Assembly: GCF_046292685.1 (NCBI RefSeq)
Contig: NZ_JBKBQM010000006.1
Location: forward strand, 1-64,000
DNA length: 64,000 bases
Direction: 5' to 3'
From: Wagnerdoeblera sp046292685
GTDB lineage: Bacteria; Pseudomonadota; Alphaproteobacteria; Rhodobacterales; Rhodobacteraceae
Shown: in pieces, positions 61,051 through 64,000 of the stretch
Layout: every line of letters begins with the position of its first letter
How positions within the stretch are numbered: position 1 is the stretch's first letter
Notes under the pieces: model-generated
Told to the model about the DNA's origin: nothing
Databases searched by the model: none
Seen by the model: only the letters and a program-made list of their open reading frames with translations
Program-made: the position numbers and the translations under genes

Positions 61051-61207
61051 CCTCGCCCGCCTGCCGCGCGATCACATTTTGACCGCAAGCCGGAATATTC
61101 CGCACCGCCGGCAAAATTGCCCTTGAAGACGGGCCGAGAAAACCGAAGTTTAACCTCATGAGGCGAGGGTGGAGCCAAGGCCCGCCCGCAGGACAAGGAG
61201 CACCGAA

Positions 61208-63526
61208 GTGCCGTCGTTCACCACCACGCTCGAGCAAGCCATCCACGGTGCCCTGGCCCAGGCCAACGCGCGCCGCCACGAACTCGCCACGCTGGAACAC
61301 CTGCTGCTGGCGCTGATCGACGAACCCGATGCCGCCCGCGTGATGAAGGCGTGCAGCGTCGATCTGGAAGCGTTGCGCAAGACGCTGCTGGAGTTCATCG
61401 ACGACGACCTGTCGAACCTCGTGACCGATGTCGAAGGGTCCGAGGCCGTGCCGACGGCCGCCTTCCAGCGCGTGATCCAGCGCGCGGCGATTCACGTGCA
61501 GTCCTCGGGCCGGTCCGAGGTGACGGGCGCCAACGTGCTGGTCGCCATCTTTGCCGAACGCGAATCGAACGCCGCCTATTTCCTGCAGGAGCAGGACATG
61601 ACGCGCTATGACGCGGTGAACTTCATCGCGCATGGCGTGGCCAAGAACCCCGCCTATGGCGAGGCGCGGCCCGTGCAAGGCGCCGACGAGGCGCAGGAAA
61701 CCCCCAAGGCCGAAGCCGGCGAGGCCAAGGAATCGGCGCTGTCGAAATATTGCGTCGATCTGAACGTGAAGGCGCGCAAGGGCGACGTGGACCCGTTGAT
61801 CGGCCGCGAGGCCGAGGTGGAGCGCTGCATCCAGGTGCTGTGCCGCCGGCGCAAGAACAACCCTCTGCTGGTGGGCGACCCCGGCGTGGGCAAGACCGCC
61901 ATCGCCGAAGGGCTGGCGCTGAAGATCACCCGCGGCGAAACGCCCGACATCCTCGCAGGCGCCACGATCTACAGCCTCGACATGGGCGCGCTGCTGGCCG
62001 GCACCCGCTATCGCGGCGATTTCGAGGAACGTCTGAAACAGGTGGTCAAGGAACTGGAAGACCACCCCGATGCCATCCTGTTCATCGACGAAATCCACAC
62101 GGTGATCGGCGCCGGCGCCACCTCGGGCGGGGCGATGGATGCCAGCAACCTGCTGAAGCCCGCGCTGCAAGGGGGCAAGCTGCGCTGCATGGGCTCGACC
62201 ACCTACAAGGAATTCCGCCAGCACTTCGAAAAGGATCGCGCGCTGTCGCGCCGGTTCCAGAAGATCGACGTCAACGAACCCTCGGTCGAGGATTCGGTGA
62301 AGATTCTGATGGGGCTGAAACCCTATTTCGAGGATCACCACGACCTGCACTATACCAAGGATGCGATCCGCGCCGCGGTCGAACTGGCTGCGCGCTACAT
62401 CCACGACCGCAAGCTGCCCGACAAGGCCATCGACGTGATCGACGAGGCGGGGGCGGCGCAGCACCTGGTGGCCGAATCCAGGCGGCGCAAGACCATCGGC
62501 CCCAAGGAGATCGAGGCCGTGGTGGCGAAAATCGCCCGCATCCCGCCGAAAACCGTGTCGAAAGGCGATGCCGAGGTGCTGCGCGACCTGGAAACCACGC
62601 TCAAGCGCATGGTCTTCGGCCAGGATGCGGCCATCGAGGCGCTGGCCAGCGCCATCAAGCTGGCGCGCGCCGGGCTGCGCGAGCCCGAAAAGCCCATCGG
62701 CAACTACCTGTTCGCCGGCCCCACCGGCGTAGGCAAGACCGAGGTGGCCAGGCAGCTGGCCGCGAGCCTCGGGGTGGAGCTTCTGCGCTTCGACATGTCG
62801 GAATACATGGAAAAGCACGCGGTTTCCCGCCTGATCGGCGCGCCTCCGGGCTATGTCGGCTTTGACCAGGGCGGTCTTCTGACCGACGGGGTGGACCAGC
62901 ATCCGCATTGCGTGCTGCTGCTGGACGAGATCGAGAAGGCCCACCCGGATGTCTACAACATCCTGCTGCAGGTGATGGACCACGGCAAGCTGACCGACCA
63001 CAACGGCCGGCAGGTGGATTTCCGCAACGTCATCCTGATCCTGACCACCAACGCCGGCGCCTCGGACATGGCCAAGGCCGCCATCGGTTTCGGCCGCGAA
63101 CGCCGCACGGGCGAGGATACCGCCGCCATCGAACGGCTGTTCACGCCCGAGTTCCGCAACCGTCTGGATGCCGTGGTGTCCTTTGCACCGCTGCAGCGCG
63201 CCACCATCCACAAGGTCGTGGAAAAGTTCGTCATGCAACTGGAAGCGCAGCTGATCGACCGCGGGGTGCACATCGAGCTGAGCCCCGAAGCCGCCGACTG
63301 GCTGGGCGACAAGGGCTATGACGACAAGATGGGCGCGCGCCCGCTGGCCCGCGTGATCCAGGAGCACATCAAGAAGCCGCTGGCCGAAGAACTGCTGTTC
63401 GGCCGGCTGACCAAGGGCGGCACGGTGCGCGTCGGGGTCAAGGACGGCGCCATCGACCTGCAGATCGAGGAGCCGGCAAAGCCGCGGCTGACGGGGGCCA
63501 AGCCCCCGCTGCTGACGGCCGACTGA
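61208..63526 (+). CDS. clpA: ATP-dependent Clp protease ATP-binding subunit ClpA
   Basis: A class I AAA+ unfoldase feeding ClpP, 772 residues. The double N-domain (1-150) is followed by AAA-1 with Walker A GDPGVGKT (about 222-229) and AAA-2 with GPTGVGKT (about 504-511); no ClpB-type middle coiled coil is present. The GTG start gives the family beginning PSFTTTLEQAIH, and AAGGAG lies nine bases upstream. CTTGAAG in the leader resembles a heat-shock -35 box, but no clear -10 was found. The stop overlaps the next start (TGATG). Confidence 0.95.
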   Translation: MPSFTTTLEQAIHGALAQANARRHELATLEHLLLALIDEPDAARVMKACSVDLEALRKTLLEFIDDDLSNLVTDVEGSEAVPTAAFQRVIQRAAIHVQSSGRSEVTGANVLVAIFAERESNAAYFLQEQDMTRYDAVNFIAHGVAKNPAYGEARPVQGADEAQETPKAEAGEAKESALSKYCVDLNVKARKGDVDPLIGREAEVERCIQVLCRRRKNNPLLVGDPGVGKTAIAEGLALKITRGETPDILAGATIYSLDMGALLAGTRYRGDFEERLKQVVKELEDHPDAILFIDEIHTVIGAGATSGGAMDASNLLKPALQGGKLRCMGSTTYKEFRQHFEKDRALSRRFQKIDVNEPSVEDSVKILMGLKPYFEDHHDLHYTKDAIRAAVELAARYIHDRKLPDKAIDVIDEAGAAQHLVAESRRRKTIGPKEIEAVVAKIARIPPKTVSKGDAEVLRDLETTLKRMVFGQDAAIEALASAIKLARAGLREPEKPIGNYLFAGPTGVGKTEVARQLAASLGVELLRFDMSEYMEKHAVSRLIGAPPGYVGFDQGGLLTDGVDQHPHCVLLLDEIEKAHPDVYNILLQVMDHGKLTDHNGRQVDFRNVILILTTNAGASDMAKAAIGFGRERRTGEDTAAIERLFTPEFRNRLDAVVSFAPLQRATIHKVVEKFVMQLEAQLIDRGVHIELSPEAADWLGDKGYDDKMGARPLARVIQEHIKKPLAEELLFGRLTKGGTVRVGVKDGAIDLQIEEPAKPRLTGAKPPLLTAD

Positions 63527-64000
63527 TGCGCAGGGTTCTGGCGGCGGCGGCCCTGGCGGTCGCCGCCCCGGCCCAGGCGGACATCGCCTTGCGCCTGCCG
63601 GTGGCGTGCACGCTGGGCGAGACCTGTTTCATCCAGAACCACGTCGATACCGACCCGGGCCCCGGGCACCGCGATTTCGCCTGCGGGCACCTGAGCTACG
63701 ACGGCCATGACGGCACCGATTTCACGCTGCCCACGCTGGCCGACATGGCCCGCGGCGTGGCCGTGCTGGCCCCGGCCGACGGCACCGTGACCGGCACCCG
63801 CGACGGCATGCCCGACATCGCCTTCAACGCCCCCGGGGCGCCGCCGCTGGACGGGCGCGATTGCGGCAATGGCGTCGCCATCGACCACGGCGGCGGCTAT
63901 GTCACGCAGCTTTGCCACCTTGCGCAAGGCTCTGTCCTGGTGCGGAGGGGCGAGCGCGTGGCGGCCGGGCAACCCCTGGGCCGCATCGGCCTGTCGGGGC
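63526..64000 (+). CDS. M23-family (LytM-like) metallopeptidase, truncated by window edge
   Basis: The ATG overlaps the clpA stop by one base. The visible 158 residues start with a signal peptide (MRRVLAAAALAVAAPAQAD, cleaved near residue 18) and continue RLPVACTLGETCFIQNHVD. GHDGTDF carries the H-x-G-x-D-type zinc ligands (HDGTD), VLAPADGTVTG is the conserved core, and IDHGGGYVTQLCHL holds the second His motif (C-H-L). The enzyme is probably periplasmic and acts on peptidoglycan. The 3' end lies outside the window. Confidence 0.9.
   Translation, partial: MRRVLAAAALAVAAPAQADIALRLPVACTLGETCFIQNHVDTDPGPGHRDFACGHLSYDGHDGTDFTLPTLADMARGVAVLAPADGTVTGTRDGMPDIAFNAPGAPPLDGRDCGNGVAIDHGGGYVTQLCHLAQGSVLVRRGERVAAGQPLGRIGLSG

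Noticed and set aside
61070..61207. Heat-shock promoter before clpA
   Set aside because: CTTGAAG is present, but no acceptable -10 box lies at the right distance.

Overview
The window comes from a high-GC alphaproteobacterial chromosome, most likely a member of the Rhodobacteraceae. Support for this is the petABC cytochrome bc1 operon, the hisS-hisZ-hisG and argC-ccmE arrangements, an F1 operon in the order atpHAGDC, a PcaQ/PobA protocatechuate cluster, and intergenic G/C palindromes ending in GGATATTT that are common in this family. Placement is by recognition of protein families and gene order; no search was run.

Layout. 1-435: the end of an IS5-like insertion sequence abutting the pyrG stop codon. 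432-8913: housekeeping genes (pyrG, secG, a VOC metalloprotein, purA, a DUF2842 membrane protein, a very large Ala/Glu repeat protein, thiamine diphosphokinase, an EamA transporter). 9109-15832: a branched-chain-amino-acid-type ABC transporter with an acyl-CoA ligase inside the operon. 16050-18806: petABC. 19010-26718: LysE exporter, YdcH, a tRNA1-type methyltransferase, DUF2007, polyprenyl diphosphate synthase, murD and valS. 26774-30849: a frameshifted membrane protein facing a TetR regulator across two operator-like palindromes, an Lrp regulator facing an ornithine decarboxylase, and a glutamine amidotransferase.

30924-33836 is the most distinctive accessory block. A cytochrome P450, a glutamine-synthetase-like ligase and a [2Fe-2S] ferredoxin lie in one apparent operon, facing a class I glutamine amidotransferase across a palindromic operator candidate. 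The gene content resembles the mycobacterial pip (piperidine/pyrrolidine) P450-ferredoxin-GS cluster and suggests oxidative amine breakdown through gamma-glutamyl intermediates. 33862-41666 is a 4-hydroxybenzoate/protocatechuate cluster (pobA, pcaC, pcaH, pcaG, pcaB, regulator pcaQ). It contains a beta-keto acid cleavage enzyme where pcaIJ/pcaF would be expected and is followed by an acyl-CoA ligase. 41726-47717 holds galE, ccmE, argC, hisG, hisZ and hisS. 48452-52183 is a second amine-oxidation pair (a dimethylglycine/sarcosine-dehydrogenase-type flavoprotein plus a second P450), preceded by three helically phased GGCAAA repeats. 52184-52974 is non-coding: two near-identical copies of the family palindrome flank a 17-bp G-rich tandem repeat and an 18-G run. 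Then come an ornithine cyclodeaminase-type gene, the atpHAGDC operon with a strong terminator, a SAM methyltransferase, gloB, clpA and the start of an M23 peptidase that runs off the right edge.

A theme is nitrogen and carbon recovery from amines and aromatics: two P450s beside amine-type enzymes, ornithine decarboxylase, ornithine cyclodeaminase, a GS-like ligase and an amidotransferase. Two genes (the membrane protein at 26774 and hisG) are out of frame near homopolymeric G tracts. That could be slippage, mutation or sequencing error, and it needs read-level checking.
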